Below, piece after piece: positions 48,690 through 61,270 of a stretch of 64,000 nucleotides of DNA. Position 1 is the first letter of the stretch; the number at the start of each line of letters is the position of its first letter. The notes beneath the pieces are model-generated. The model ran no database searches. It saw only the letters and a list, made by a program, of their open reading frames with translations, and was not told where the DNA came from. The stretch is from Owenia fusiformis (lineage: Eukaryota > Annelida > Polychaeta > Sabellida > Oweniidae). A program made the translations under genes and the position numbers. The DNA is taken from positions 15,823,181-15,887,180 of the forward strand of contig CAIIXF020000010.1 in assembly GCA_903813345.2 (NCBI GenBank), in the 5' to 3' direction.

Positions 48690-48865
48690 ATCCTATTACG
48701 TAGCGATGCGAGTGCTGAGCGATGTACTTTTGTAAGACTACGTACATCTTAAAAAGCATAACATGGCAAAATGTCACCACCTTGTAACTTATAGCAAATC
48801 GTAAGAATTTGTTACAGACGCTGACCGCCGAACACCGACCGCCGACCGCCAAACACCGCCAACAA
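48690..48865. repeat. small repeat with GACCGCC run
   Basis: CTATTACGTAGCGATGCG at 48695 resembles 19975. GATGTAC is inverted as GTACATC at 48744. The end is a GACCGCC/AACACCGCC tandem run (48822-48862). It looks like a dispersed repeat family. Confidence 0.4.
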
Positions 48866-49619
48866 AACAATATGAGATGGTACCATACTGTATTTGTAAT
48901 GACAACCGAAATTACGTTCTACTACTACTACTATTGCTTTTACACCGAGATGATATGAGAATGAGTTATCAAACACAATTGTAGTAATTTAATCTCAAAA
49001 TGTAGGCCTATATATGCTTATGTATGTATGTATGCATGTATTATCTTTATTTCCTCCATATTTTTTACGAGTGATATGTACTCAAAAGTATTGGTATTGT
49101 ATTTTACGATGACATGGATTAGGACTTACTGGTTAATTACACTTTTAGTATATTAGTATATTCAGACCATTAATTCTACAGTTTATGAGGTAAATGTGCG
49201 TATTTGCCCATAAGATAATAGGTTAATCCGGTAGCCGACAGTCGAAGGTTGCATTCGCGATTACAAGCTGAGACATTTACATCAGTTGTCGGATACCATA
49301 AATGAAACCATCCTGTAATAACCATTTAGATACTTATACCATCTTTGCCTTAAAAAATGAAAGCAATTGATGGAACATGTGATCTTTCACGATCTGAAAT
49401 ACCAGCATTTTACATGCAAATGTTGGGCTTGTGTCATCTTGGACGCCTCTATTTAAGTGGACTAATGGCACAGAATTGATATAACTTACATTAGTTCCCT
49501 TTTACCCTTTGCATTCGTTTGACTTCACTTCTTAAAAGAGAGCTTCGTCTTCGTAGTTTAACTAGACTCTGCACGCAGGGTAGTTCCCTTTTGGATCACT
49601 CATCAAATCTTGTTTAAAC

Positions 49620-50317
49620 AAAGGATTGGTATCGATATGGTGAATAACATTCTGTAAAAAACACGATTCTTCATGTAATGGTGACTGATTGACAACAATT
49701 CAGTGCGAACATTATTTATATATATCTTATATAGCTGTTTTTGTTAACATTTTTTGTTTTTAGTGCAATTGTTTTATGTTCTTTTCTATCTTGAGAATGA
49801 AATAAAATATCTTTCAAAACCTTGTTGGAACAAAATATTATATACAACTTTTTCTTAGATCTCTTAATATTATATAGTTATGCTGTACAAAAGAATTTTT
49901 GGTTGATTTAAAAAAGTATTCAAAAAACTAGAACAAAAACCCCCAAAATGGATAAAAGTTAAGATAAATCTTTTATTTCATTAACAAGAAACTTTTTTAA
50001 GTCAACCAAACTTTCCTTTGTACAATTGCAATACTGAGACAGCTTAACACGTTGTGTTTGTCATTTTGTTCCAATGAATTGAAGTATGGAAAGATGTTTC
50101 ATTTCATTCCATACATATGATAACAAGAACAAAATAAGTGTCCGATGTGTTTTCTAAAACAACATAGAGAAAAATATATATTTATTTCTCAAATTATATT
50201 GTTACCATTCAAAAGATGACCATTAAATTGACGATGTGTAAAATTTTCAGAATTTTTAATGACTGCTTTAAGAGAAACGTGTGTTCAAAAAGTTCACCAT
50301 ATCGATACCAATCCTTT
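49620..50317. mobile_element. 698-bp foldback element inserted in duplicated segment 2
   Basis: The ends AAAGGATTGGTATCGATATG and five more bases are perfectly inverted at 50293-50317. Further inner stretches also pair (GTACAAAAG and TGGTTGA words with their complements, about 49892-50022). It interrupts a segment that is continuous in 46265-46640, so it inserted after that duplication. Confidence 0.8.
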
Positions 50318-50324
50318 CAAAAAT

Positions 50325-50430
50325 ATCATCAAAGTCATTGACATGCTATGATATGTTACTCAATAAAAACCTCTGGTTGCCAAACTTATGGCGGGGAGTG
50401 TACATATTATACAATTCATTCGTTTGTGTA
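50325..50430. repeat. duplicated segment 2 (right part)
   Basis: ATCATCAAAG, ATGCTAT, TGGTTGCCAAAC and GGGGAGTGTA occur in the order seen at 46395-46515, with only one copy of the minisatellite unit. The left part is 49590-49619. Confidence 0.6.
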
Positions 50431-51134
50431 TGATGTGGGTGAAAATGAAAACGATATAGAATAAAGAAAAGCAAAGAAAATGTCAAGCCATACCGATATC
50501 AAATTGTGATCTTCAGAATTAAGAAAACGGGATTAGGTCGAAATGCAATTTAGCGCGATGTATCATTTCCTTATGACAGCCGAGAGAAAACTATAATTAT
50601 TAACAGTGGAAACCTTTGAGAACACGTTCAATTTCCAATTATACAACCTATCCATTTTAAACAGACATATCCTGTTGATCGTATTTAACTCAACCATAGA
50701 GAGATGTTTTCATTGATATGAATTCGTCAAAACATTCCCTGACATCGTAAATAGCCACTGACATCTGGAATCATTCACATATTTAATACTTTCTCCATCA
50801 AAGATAGCGCACATTGCCGTGAACACAAAAATGATCACTTTTCAACACCCTATTTAATGAATACGGTGTCGATAGTTAAAGTTGTTATAGATAATTTGAA
50901 TTGAATTATGTAGTTAATCATTTAGAATAGATACTCATGAAAAGAAGACGAATAAGACGAACAACACGATTTGATCGATTTGTCGCATGCAACCTTTATA
51001 ATAACTGAAATTGGATATAGGAATAAATCTTCCTTAGGACAGTTGAAGACAGGTAAATGATATAAGGGAATATATATATGAACGCCTACGAACGCCTATG
51101 AACGCATGAATAAAGATGATATGCAGAAGATACC

Positions 51135-51740
51135 ACTCACATTGAATAGGGTGTATTCGATCTTTCTTTAGACCGGTCAACACATTGAATAGGGTGTACA
51201 ACCTTTAAACCAGTCAACACATTGAATAGGGTGTACAACCTTTAGACCAGTCAACACATTGAATAGGGTGTACAACCTTTAGACCAGTCAACGCATTGAA
51301 TAGGGTGTACAACCTTTAGACCAGTCAACGCATTGAATAGGGTGTACAACCTTTAGACCAGTCAACACATTGAATAGGGTGTACAACCTTTAGACCAGTC
51401 AACGCATTGAATAGGGTGTACAACATTAAGTCCAGTCAACACATTGAATAGGGTGTACAACATTAAGTCCAGTCAACACATTGAATAGGGTGTACAACAT
51501 TAAGTCCAGTCAACACATTGAATAGGGTGTACAACATTGAGTCCAGTCAACACATTGAATAGGGTGTCCAACCTTTAGACCAGTCAACACATTGAATAGG
51601 GTGTACAACATTGAGTCCAGTCAACACATTGAATAGGGTGTACAACATTAAGTCCAGTCAACACATTGAATAGGGTGTACAACCTTTAGACCAGTCAACA
51701 CATTGAATAGGGTGTACAACCTCCAGACCAGTCAATGCAC
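51135..51740. repeat. 37-bp minisatellite
   Basis: The unit is ACACATTGAATAGGGTGTAC plus AACCTTTAGACCAGTCA, about 16 copies. Two variants alternate in blocks (CCTTTAGACC and CATTAAGTCC). The first copy is longer and diverged. Confidence 0.92.
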
Positions 51741-53580
51741 CCTCGCCGGTCAACCGGTTAAGATCTGACAACACAATGTATATTTATAATATGATATATC
51801 CTTCTTCGATGAAACAAAGATTTTCATGTCCTTCAAGAAAAACGTTCCATCATTCAGAATTGAAATATATTGGTTCAACTGCTAAAAAATGTCTGACGTT
51901 CACAATTTATTGAATGGGGATAAAGTAGTTATACTTCGAATCATGTTTCCTGTGTAATTACAACATTTTGTAAGTGTGTTATCGATGGATAAAACACAGT
52001 TTCAAGGTCTGAAAAATATTTATTTACAGTTCAATGTCTCTCTTGTTATTCTCTCGTCAGAGATGGATATGAGAGAAGATTAGAGCAGAGGAATGGAGTC
52101 TAGATACCCTGTATCAAAAATAATGTACTCATTTATAGAGAGATAGCACAACTATAGAGATATGATATGTGGTTTTCATTTCAATTTCAATATTTTTGGA
52201 ATATACATTGAACTAATACAATGTTGATTGATATTGATGTGGTTAACATGTCTTGTTTACAAAGTAAACTGACTAATGATTTGCTCGATAATCTGTAAAT
52301 AAGCTCAAGTTGTGTCGGTATCTGGATGAAAGAGATGTTACATTACGATGGGTCATCGCAACCCTTCTTCATAATATCGATGTTTATAACCCATACTGGG
52401 AAATGGCGAATGTTATGATCGTCGTAATGAAATAAAAGCAATCTGATGAATCTAAATAGACATGTTATGACTAGCCTAATAGGATCATTTGGATTTTGAT
52501 TTCATTCCGTTGTGTCCTCGAAAACTCTCCATCGTCATTTTCAACCAGCAAGGCAAAATAAATGTTACTGTATCCTTCGATCTTTCAGTTGTTTTCTTTT
52601 TCCATTAAACATTGGCCGGGTAGTTCTGTTATTTTCAATGTTTCGTCTGGTGAAATGATTTTTTCTGTAACATTATATTGCTACTGTAACTGCGACAACG
52701 TGTCTAGCATGCAAGTAGAAGAAAAGTGTGTACTCAATTAAAATAATTTGATAATTACGCGCATCAGGTGTAATAAAAAGAAATAAAAAGACATCTTTCG
52801 TTATTTGGAAATAATATTTGATTAGAAAATGAGATATATTTATCATGGCTTAATTTTGAATACGTATTAAAGATTTCAGACAATTATATTTCTTGAAAAC
52901 AGCTGCTGGATTACAAATAAAAATAAGACATTTCGTGTGATGTACGAAAATCGATTATACCCATGGACACCATTTCTATGGCCGGAGTATTGAATGATTG
53001 AGGCAGAAAAGGATCGGACACAACCAGACAACTGCAATATCTGCTGTCATCCAGTCCATTTTATGCAAATACATGTTATGCTTATTCAAACTCATCGAAT
53101 GGTATCAAATCCTTTTATTAAATTAATAATACAGTAGTTCGCACTTAATTCAAAGCAAGAATATTAGAGACATCGACATCATTCTTGACAGGGTCATTCT
53201 GCTCCTTTGATCAAACATAGTGAAGAATCATGGAGTTCTTGGATCACTTAGCGGCTGAACGAATTTCCGCGATCTCGTGATACTGTTCACTGTAGGCCTA
53301 CTGTTATAGAAACTAGTGATTGATCATCCGGGATTCAAAACATATCCAAATGAATATGTAAAAGGGCTACGGGTGAAATTGGAATGATTGATAAGTTTAC
53401 AAAAGTGTGGTTAGATAATTATCCTTTTGTATTCTTCCTCAATCGTATGCATTAGCGAGGTTAAGCTAAACGCTTCTGAGAAAACGTGTTTAAATGAACG
53501 TGTATAGTGTAATATAATTACATGTCTTGTACCTTCATCCTCAATTGGGCAGGTAGATTTTATGAAGATGGCTAATCCTC
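51741..53580. other. unique AT-rich sequence, no gene recognised
   Basis: No long frame, splice-bounded exon or repeat stands out on either strand. Confidence 0.45.
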
Positions 53581-53584
53581 CGCG

Positions 53585-53740
53585 GGGCCATAATTTTAGA
53601 GTGGGTGGATTGGCAAAGAAAAAAGTTTAAGGGTCCCAACATTTTTTGGACGCAGAAATGTAGGGTCTCAAAAATGGGCCCTTTTGGGCATAACTTGGCC
53701 TTTTAGGGGCCCAAATTGTTAGCTTCTGGATCCGTCAGTG
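53585..53740 (+). mobile_element. truncated hAT-like MITE fragment
   Basis: This matches the element at 56398-56658 in the same direction (GGGTCTCAAAAATGG, CATAACTTGGCC, TTAGCTTCTGGATCCG) and ends in TCCGTCAGTG. The left terminal repeat is missing. Confidence 0.65.
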
Positions 53741-55925
53741 AATCGTACAAATAGTAAATGCGATTCCCCTCCCTCTTATCAAGAATATGGTCGAAAGTTC
53801 AGTCCACCGACTTATTACCGTCCTACATTGTTAGGAAGATACTAAGGTGCTTGACAGCTGTCAGATTTAGCAGATATGGGCCAATACTTTAAGATGTAAT
53901 GTCTTTAGCATCTGTGGCCAATGGACTCTTAGTCTGGAGAAAACATCATATCTATCTCAATTCCTTTGATACAGAATAAAGAATATATTCATTCCATTAG
54001 AATATTACTTGCAGGTTTGCGAAAAATGATATTTTCTCTCGCCATTTGTTGTCCTATTTCTTGATTAAATCAATATGAATTACGTTTGACACTATCACAT
54101 GCTCTTAAAAAGATTAGTAACCTTAAAATTTCCTCTTTTAGTAATGCATGGATAGCCCATTGACTGTATAATTTCACTTCGACATCAGGAGTTTGGGAGT
54201 CTTTCCGGCGTTAGGGGAGCCATTCGGATTCCATTTTCGAAAAGCAAAATAATCTTGACCATCAGGATCGACTTATTATTGAAAAAGAAAACCCGGTTCG
54301 CCCTTGTTGTAGAAACGACAGACATTTCATGGGCTGCAATCATTTTAGGTCAACTAATTATATATTAAAGACCCACTCTGCGTATTTTCAACGTTTTGGG
54401 GCAAAATAAAGACTTACATTTGAATTTCAAAGTATGTCCAATGTATTGATAAGAACCTTATCTTTTATTTGAAACCAACAACAGCTCAAACGGACCACAT
54501 CAAAGCTTACAATATATTATCAAAAATAGTTTCGATCAGTCAAGCGTTATATATCAAGTTTTTATCAATGTCATTGAAAGATGGTGAAGTTGATGACTTT
54601 TATAGAAGTGTCGCCATCTTTTAAATCGAGAGTAGTTTAAAACATGCAATTTGTTTAACATGGGCGTGCACTACTAATGATCTCTGGACTTCAAATGCTT
54701 TTTTCTGTCTGAGGTATTTTTTCTTGGTTCAATATTAAAGCAAATCAAACTTTGTATCACTCTGCGAGTATGTAACATGTTTCAATGATTATTTTCTTTT
54801 TTCTAAATTAAGTATAGTGGGCCGTTTTTCAATAAATGATTTTCGTTGTTTTAATTCTTTTTTCATATCGGGATGCTTAATTTTAAGCAATGTTTGAGAT
54901 AGTCTTGAAGAGTACGCGGTATATTATTTTGATGCAATACGACAAAATGTCTCATCCATGAAATCATTCACATTGCCTAAATGGGAATAAAGAAGATGCA
55001 CGATAAGTTGGTCTTTTATGACATTCATACTTGATTAATGGTTCAGCTCAAATACAAAGATTAATCGTCGTGGGTGCCCTTCATTTATCAATATCATTGA
55101 AATTCCCAATATGCCGTTCCTAACAGTCAGTAATGCCTACCTAATAGGCCACAGAGGGCCAAGTTCAAAGATGACATTCGTGGCGTCGGGCGTGTAGAGA
55201 ATGTGAACAATCGAGACCCAATATCACAATCCAGGACCAGAGCACCAAGGGACATTTCATTCATACTGTTACCCTTCGGGCAGACTCTGGTTATAAACTA
55301 CCTGAACTATAAACTAACTGAAGACGAAGCTCTCTTTCAAAAAATGAAGTCGAACGAATGCAAATGGTATCATACTGTTGTCATTACAATACATGTTGAA
55401 GAAAAAATGAAAAAGATTATAGCCAATTCTCATAAAATCAGAAATAGTCAACATCACAATCGCAAAGCCGTTGTTATAATCTATAAAACAAATAATTCAC
55501 AATGGTCATATCCAGGAGATAACTATGGTTGATAAACCTTAAAAGGTGCCAAGTGAAAATATTGCATGTGACTTCAATTCCAACATCATTCAGCATCCCC
55601 AGTGGTAAAACTTGAAACTTTGTATATAATTAAAGACCTATATTTTTTAGCAAAGCCCAGAAAGGATTTCTAAGCCTTTAACAAGTATAAGAGATAGAGA
55701 ACTACTAGTGCCATCTAATTGAACCTTGTCCATTAACTCTATCTATTTTCTATTAAAAACTGAGAAGATTCAAGTTTAAAAATGAGTGTGTTGAGTTTGG
55801 TGACATATTTCTGAACAAATATTTTATTGTTGTAATTAGAGGTCACCGTAAAATTTGAGGAGGGCAACGATTTCAAACATGCCATTCAAAGGGGCACATA
55901 TCCGTTCCACACTCAACGTTAATTT
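53741..55925. other. unique sequence with one 109-codon frame of unknown value
   Basis: The longest plus frame, 55203-55532, encodes a basic, hydrophilic sequence after the first 40 residues. It lies in a patch of higher GC (55130-55290) that includes CTACCTAATAGGCCACAGAG. No family is recognised, and no splice signals or start context support a gene. Confidence 0.3.
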
Positions 55926-56397
55926 AGCAACGACATCTTTTTTCTGCGATAACCTTTTTTGTTCAAACATTTATTTGTTCTTGTTCATCTGTGATCGGCA
56001 GCTATTCACTTTGTTCGAATGATTATGAATGTCAACTTTGTTTCGTGATTGACAGCTATTCTTGATTCACATTGCCATCTACTATTTGTGTTTTTCTTTG
56101 TTTAGGTACGTTTGTCAACTTTTAATTCATGGTTGTTGACACTTAGATAGATAATTGACATCGTTTTCCAATGTCAACTTTTATTTGTGATTGTCAGCTT
56201 TTTTTCTTTGACCACGACTACTAACCTTTATTTTATTGCTGTCAGATGTATTCTTGTGTTTAGACTGTAAACTTATATTTCATGGTTCTCGGCTGTACAC
56301 TTAGAGAGGAGCATATGTCTATTTGATAACGACATCTTTCTGAGTTAACCTATTAATCCAAACATTTAATTTTTCATGTACATCTGTGATTGACAGC
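55926..56397. repeat. degenerate ~75-bp repeats with GTGATTGACAGC core
   Basis: About 75 bp at 55926-56002 (ACGACATCTTT through GATCGGCAGC) recurs at 56323-56397. Shorter versions of the TTTGTGATTGACAGCT word occur at about 56046, 56105 and 56190. The last copy is split by the insertion at 56398. Confidence 0.55.
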
Positions 56398-56658
56398 CAC
56401 TGGCGGATCCAGGGGGCATGGGCCCACCCCTCCACACCCCTAAGGTGGGCCCAGAAAACAAAGTTGTAGGGCCTCAAAAATGGACCTTTTTAGGGCGTAA
56501 CTTGGCCCTTTGGGTCTTTTTAGGCCAAATTATCAAAGCATGGGACAAAACTTTCAAAATTGGAGCCTACTATGGGATCATAGGGGCCCAACATTTTTTC
56601 CCGACTTGATATGTTCCACCCCCGCCCCCTCCCTTGTTAGCTTCTAGATCCGCCAGTG
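56398..56658. mobile_element. hAT-like MITE with CACTGGCGGATCC ends
   Basis: CACTGGCGGATCCAG at 56398 is inverted at 56644-56658 with one change. The flanks are ACAGC (56393-56397) and ACAGC (56659-56663), and the host word GTGATTGACAGCTAT is restored if the element and one copy are removed. The 261-bp interior is GC-richer and non-coding. CACTGGCGGATCC-type ends are familiar from hAT MITEs of marine invertebrates. Confidence 0.78.
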
Positions 56659-57748
56659 ACAGCTATATTGTTTTGCTTGATTAATAAACATTGACTAACT
56701 TATCATGTAATTTACAAAAGCAATAATTGACAGAGTCTATAAGTATGACTAAACGTATGTTTTACACTACAGTTTGACAACCGTGAATATGTCCCATACA
56801 AGTCATTCTCCCCTCTGTTGGAAGCTTTAACTGCATCCTGTGGACCACGAAAATGCCACACAATAAAACACCTTTGAAAACATATTGTCGCTTTTAAAAT
56901 TTACAAATTATGATAAATAATGTAGGGGCAGACCAATCATACCTAACAGCATAAAAGTTTAAGGTTTAAGATGCTACAAATAAAATTGGATACAAGATAC
57001 ATTTAAGGGGCTTTAAGATAACTCTTGGTCCATAACTTCCTAAACAGATATTACGCAGTCCATCCCTATATATTTTAACTGTCTGTTCTTTATCTGCTTG
57101 AGAGAAAAACCACATAGTGAAGATATAGACCATACCAACCTACTTGGTATTTTGAAAATAAAGCTGAGCATACCTATATACTATTTCTCAATTAACAAGA
57201 CCAGTGATCAGCAATACAATTTGCAGCTAAGAAGCTACTGGAGTTTATCACACTGGGAGATTCTCACTGTTGAAGCAGTCAAAATAAAAATCGACCTGGT
57301 TGGATTATAGGAAAACTAAAGGATTTGGATTATCTGAATACACAGATTTCGTGGAGAGCTTTGTATAACTTATTCTTTATATTATCATTATGACTGATGC
57401 GTATAATCTATCAGTATACAGTAGTTGTTAAAGAGCTGAATCAGCTGAGTACAATCAACTTGTCCGATGATATTGGACAATAATGTGGGTTTCTTGTACA
57501 TTTCATAAGCATTTGTTTTCATTTCTCAGCTCTGAATATCTGCTTAATTTGCGCGTTGAGGTGATCAAACATGACATGAAAGTATGGAATTATTGATATA
57601 TGCATTTATTTTCAAAACAGTGTGTCAAATATAATTCACTAAAGACAATGAATAAAAGAAATAAAATGCAGATGATGTGACTTTTACTACTTGATGGATT
57701 GTAAAACATGATGACTTTGCACATTAAAAGGGGATTAACTTAATCAAC

Positions 57749-57782
57749 ATGGCAACAGCGTCTACATCTGCAGAAACAAATG
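57749..57782 (+). CDS. possible first coding exon of an unidentified plus-strand gene
   Basis: An ATG in good start context (AACATGG) opens MATASTSAETN and is followed at once by a strong donor, G|GTAAGT at 57783. The 34-nt coding stretch would leave the next exon in phase 1. Short Ala/Ser/Thr-rich first exons of this kind are common at animal gene starts. No downstream exon could be recognised before a cluster of inverted-repeat elements at 58.0-59.2 kb, so the product is unknown. It may be chance. Confidence 0.3.
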
Positions 57783-58024
57783 GTAAGTGGTATATTTTAT
57801 TTATTTGTTGATTCGCCTCTGTGTACTTGTTCATTTACGAATTTGATATTTCATTTTTAAAAAGGCATTATTCCGGAAAGTGGTATACAGATTCAAAATA
57901 TAGAAATGCTACATTTACAATATGAAAGCAATGTATTTAAAAAAGTGCCGCGTTTGTCTCTTATAAATCAAAAGTATCCAATCTATTACTCTCTATGTAT
58001 AAAATGTAGTGTTTTATCATATAC

Positions 58025-58230
58025 TGTATAAGTGGTATTTAATCCGAGTGGATAATTTTCCGAATGGTCAAATTTCATCATTTTCCTAATTTTAATTTTC
58101 CTAATTACAAGAAACCTCCCATTGGATAACATTATAAATACAATATTTCCGACATTTAATTTTCCGAACCTGGCAAAAATTAGGAAATAGGCAAATTAAA
58201 TGATTAGGCAAAATTACCACTTATACATGT
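58025..58230. mobile_element. small inverted-repeat element, GTATAAGTGGTA ends
   Basis: GTATAAGTGGTATTT at 58026 is inverted at about 58213-58227. Inner TAATTTTCCGA and CCTAATT words also pair, which suggests a palindromic MITE of about 200 bp. Confidence 0.55.
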
Positions 58231-58382
58231 AAACCTATCAAATGAAATACAATAGTGTCATATTTTACTATTTAATTACATCAAATAGGTCCAATATGAC
58301 ACAAAATATCAAATATAACTCATGCATGTCATATCACAATAAGGATACTTTTTATAAGTATATCACATGCATTTAAAGAAGT

Positions 58383-58502
58383 TATTCACCAGAAGGGAAT
58401 TGATATGGAGAATATCACGAGGATGATATCAATGCGTTCCCTGTGGAAATATTGATATCATCCGAGGTATATTCTTCATATCATCCCGACAGGTGAATAA
58501 CA
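58383..58502. repeat. palindrome with GTTATTCACC ends
   Basis: GTTATTCACC and its complement GGTGAATAAC bound 120 bp. Inside, GATGATATCAAT and GATATCATCC form further pairs. The same ATGATATCA words recur at 59083-59125. Confidence 0.6.
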
Positions 58503-58506
58503 ACCA

Positions 58507-59173
58507 TATACCATGGTCAAGAGCAATATATATCTATCCTCTGTTGACTGTCAGGAATATTTAAAGGGGCAAGGAGGACTGTAGAGAGAAAATTCGAGAT
58601 TTTTTATTATTCTGAGCTATCAGGTCAATATTTGGCTTAACATCTTCTTTGACATACATATTTTCTTAAAGTGTTATGGATAAACTCTCAATTTCAGCAT
58701 TAGGATGTGTAAATTCAGTTCAAAGGTTCTATAAAGGGAGTCCCACTTATGGATTTTTAAGATTCACCACGTTTCAAGAGGAATATCAGCTGAAATAATG
58801 TTCATCCAGGGGGGTTCTTTGGAGATAATAAAAATATATTTTAGTCTTGATGAAATATCCAAACTTAAAAATATTTTGTCACTGGTCGACGATCATTGAA
58901 GTTGTAAGTTCCCGCCCTAAAGTGCATATTGAGAATTTGTGAAACATAATAATTAAAAAATATTGAAAAATGAAAATCATCTGTATCCACAAAAATTTTA
59001 AAAAATGAAAATCTCGAAAATATGGAAGTTTTTTGAAAAGATGTAATTAAAAAAAATAAAAAATTGTTGAATTTAGCCGGGATGATATCAATATCATATC
59101 CCTGATATCATCCCTCTAATCCTGATACCAAGCCTGATATATTATATACCTGATATTGCTCTGACCATGGTAT
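58507..59173. mobile_element. 667-bp element with TATACCATGGTC ends
   Basis: TATACCATGGTCAAGAGCAA at 58507 is inverted at 59151-59173 with a 1-base indel. The interior is AT-rich with homopolymer runs and no coding sequence. It abuts the palindrome at 58383-58502, whose GATATCATCC words are mirrored just inside the right end. Confidence 0.6.
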
Positions 59174-59832
59174 AAAATGTATTTACAAAATACAACAGAC
59201 ATAACATCAACAACTTGGAAATTAAGAGATATTTCATTTTCCGCGGAGGCATGCTCTGACACAAAATCACTCAAAACTAAAATAGAGAATCTGTCTTTCT
59301 CAAACAAACCTAAAAAGCGAGTCAGTTCATCTTTGACAAAATTATTTTATAAATTGGTAGATGTGACATATTATTGATAATATATATGTGGAGAATATCC
59401 ATAAATGACTCAAATAATGGCTAAGACAGAATTAATCCCAATTTTAGAAAAATTTTGAACATTTTTTGATGATTTCACCGAGAGCATGCCTGGACGGAAA
59501 ACGTGATATCTTTAAATCTGGAAGTTGTTGATGCTACACAAGTACAATAATGTTTATACCATTAATAACTCTATCTATACAAAAATATCTAGTGGAGTCC
59601 TTAACTGAGAAATCAAGTTATTCCAAAATTAGTGAGTGCCATTTTTGTGTCACCCTGTATGATAAAAATTAAGATTATAAAATATAATAGTGCTACATTT
59701 AACCACATATCGAATATATTGTACAATATGATCAGAATATAAAATACAATGACATATCTAACCAGATATCGAATGTCTCTAATGCCATATAATATACAGA
59801 TATTTATCTATGTACGTCTCTAATATAATACA

Positions 59833-59912
59833 CATCAAAGGACAAGTCTCGGTTTGGAGAACAGTAGAAGACTGATGAACTTCGTTTTCCAAACCGAAAA
59901 TTGTCCTTTAGT
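59833..59912. repeat. hairpin
   Basis: AAAGGACAAGTCTCGGTTTG and its near complement (CAAACCGAAAATTGTCCTTT) surround a ~30-bp loop. A small MITE or transcribed hairpin is possible. Confidence 0.6.
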
Positions 59913-60265
59913 AGTACCATATTTTACCATCTTTCAAATGCCCAAACACAATAGAGACAGTTAACCATGTATCGCATGTCTCAAATATACAAAAAATATT
60001 GAATACCATAGATACGAAAGTATCATATTTATCTTTAAATCGAGTGTGTTCACCAGTAATTTTCTTTACGGAATATGTGTCTAGATACACGCTGTGCAAT
60101 AGGGCAATAGTGTCAAAATGCCAACCATAATCTGAATGTTAACCATATTACATGCGAACCATATGATCAAATAAAAGCCATGTGCAGAATACCATCCGAA
60201 TGGGTTATGAGAAAATATAATAGTCTCTTTCTTATTCGTAATATTTCTAATATCAACTCTGCCCA

Positions 60266-60326
60266 AGGCCTTAAATAGATCCTGAAAGCCTTAAATAGAT
60301 TTCGAAAGCCTTGAATAGATCTTGAA
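60266..60326. repeat. three tandem 22-bp units
   Basis: GCCTTAAATAGATCCTGAAA and two variants (ending ATTTCGAAA, ATCTTGAAG). Confidence 0.75.
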
Positions 60327-61270
60327 GAAGGTATTTGAGAATTCCCAAAGATGTAGTTTACACGGAGTAGTAATTGGTTAAGATAATACGAATTTTTACC
60401 TTATGTTTTCTATTTTTTCAACTCCTCCTGTTATTCCATATGTTTCTCATGACGGTGGTTGTGGTTTAGCATGCTTTTCTCTTCACTAACATTAGGCCGA
60501 GGAGGTCGAAGTAAAAGAATAAACTAATATACCTTTCGTAAGATAATTTGCACAGATACATAATTTTCTATCGTTGCTATGACAAATTATATACGAAATT
60601 TTTGGGTGGGGAGTTTTTTTGGTCGGAATAAAAACATTAAAAAGTGCCGAACTTCAGACATAATTTGAGGAACAGCTTTGATCATGAAATATTTTGAAAG
60701 ATGATTTTTAATGCAGAATAAACACATTTATCAATTAAATTTTATCAATTAAATTGCAGCATTGCCTATCTTGCAAAGTGCCTATTTTCGGAGAAAAGAT
60801 TTGACGTAACAACAAAATGATTCACCTCCTGAATGCATCGAGTACCTGTTCATTGCAAAATGTATTCAAGCGAGTGTTGTTGTCTTTCAAGTCTGCACTT
60901 TGTGCCTGATAAACTTCTAATTCAAGAGAAATGATTAACGTAAGATGTCATAGAAACTTATCATCAGACTGGTACTTGGATAGAAAAGATTGTATTTGAT
61001 AAACTAAGGAATTAAGTTCAGACAGCTCCCTTATTGATCTGTTAGCCCATGCTCTCAGGTGTTCTGTTTTATTTTGACATTTACATTACATCTGTCTGGC
61101 TAACTATAACAAGAATTAAAAATATAAAAATGTAGACGCTAGTTTATTGATAAATGCCTGTTCCATGCGTCAATTTGAGGAACTGTTTTTACGGTTTAGC
61201 CGAATAGGAAACGTGTGGAGTGAAAATGTTTTGATATCCAAATACTTCTAGCTATCATTCACTTGTAATA

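Noticed and set aside
55203-55532. 109-codon frame as a gene or retroelement piece
   Set aside because: No recognised motif, no splice or start support, and no adjacent reverse transcriptase signature.
59640-59660. Solitary mariner-type end (GTGTCACCCTGTA)
   Set aside because: No inverted partner was found within about 1 kb upstream, so an element cannot be bounded.
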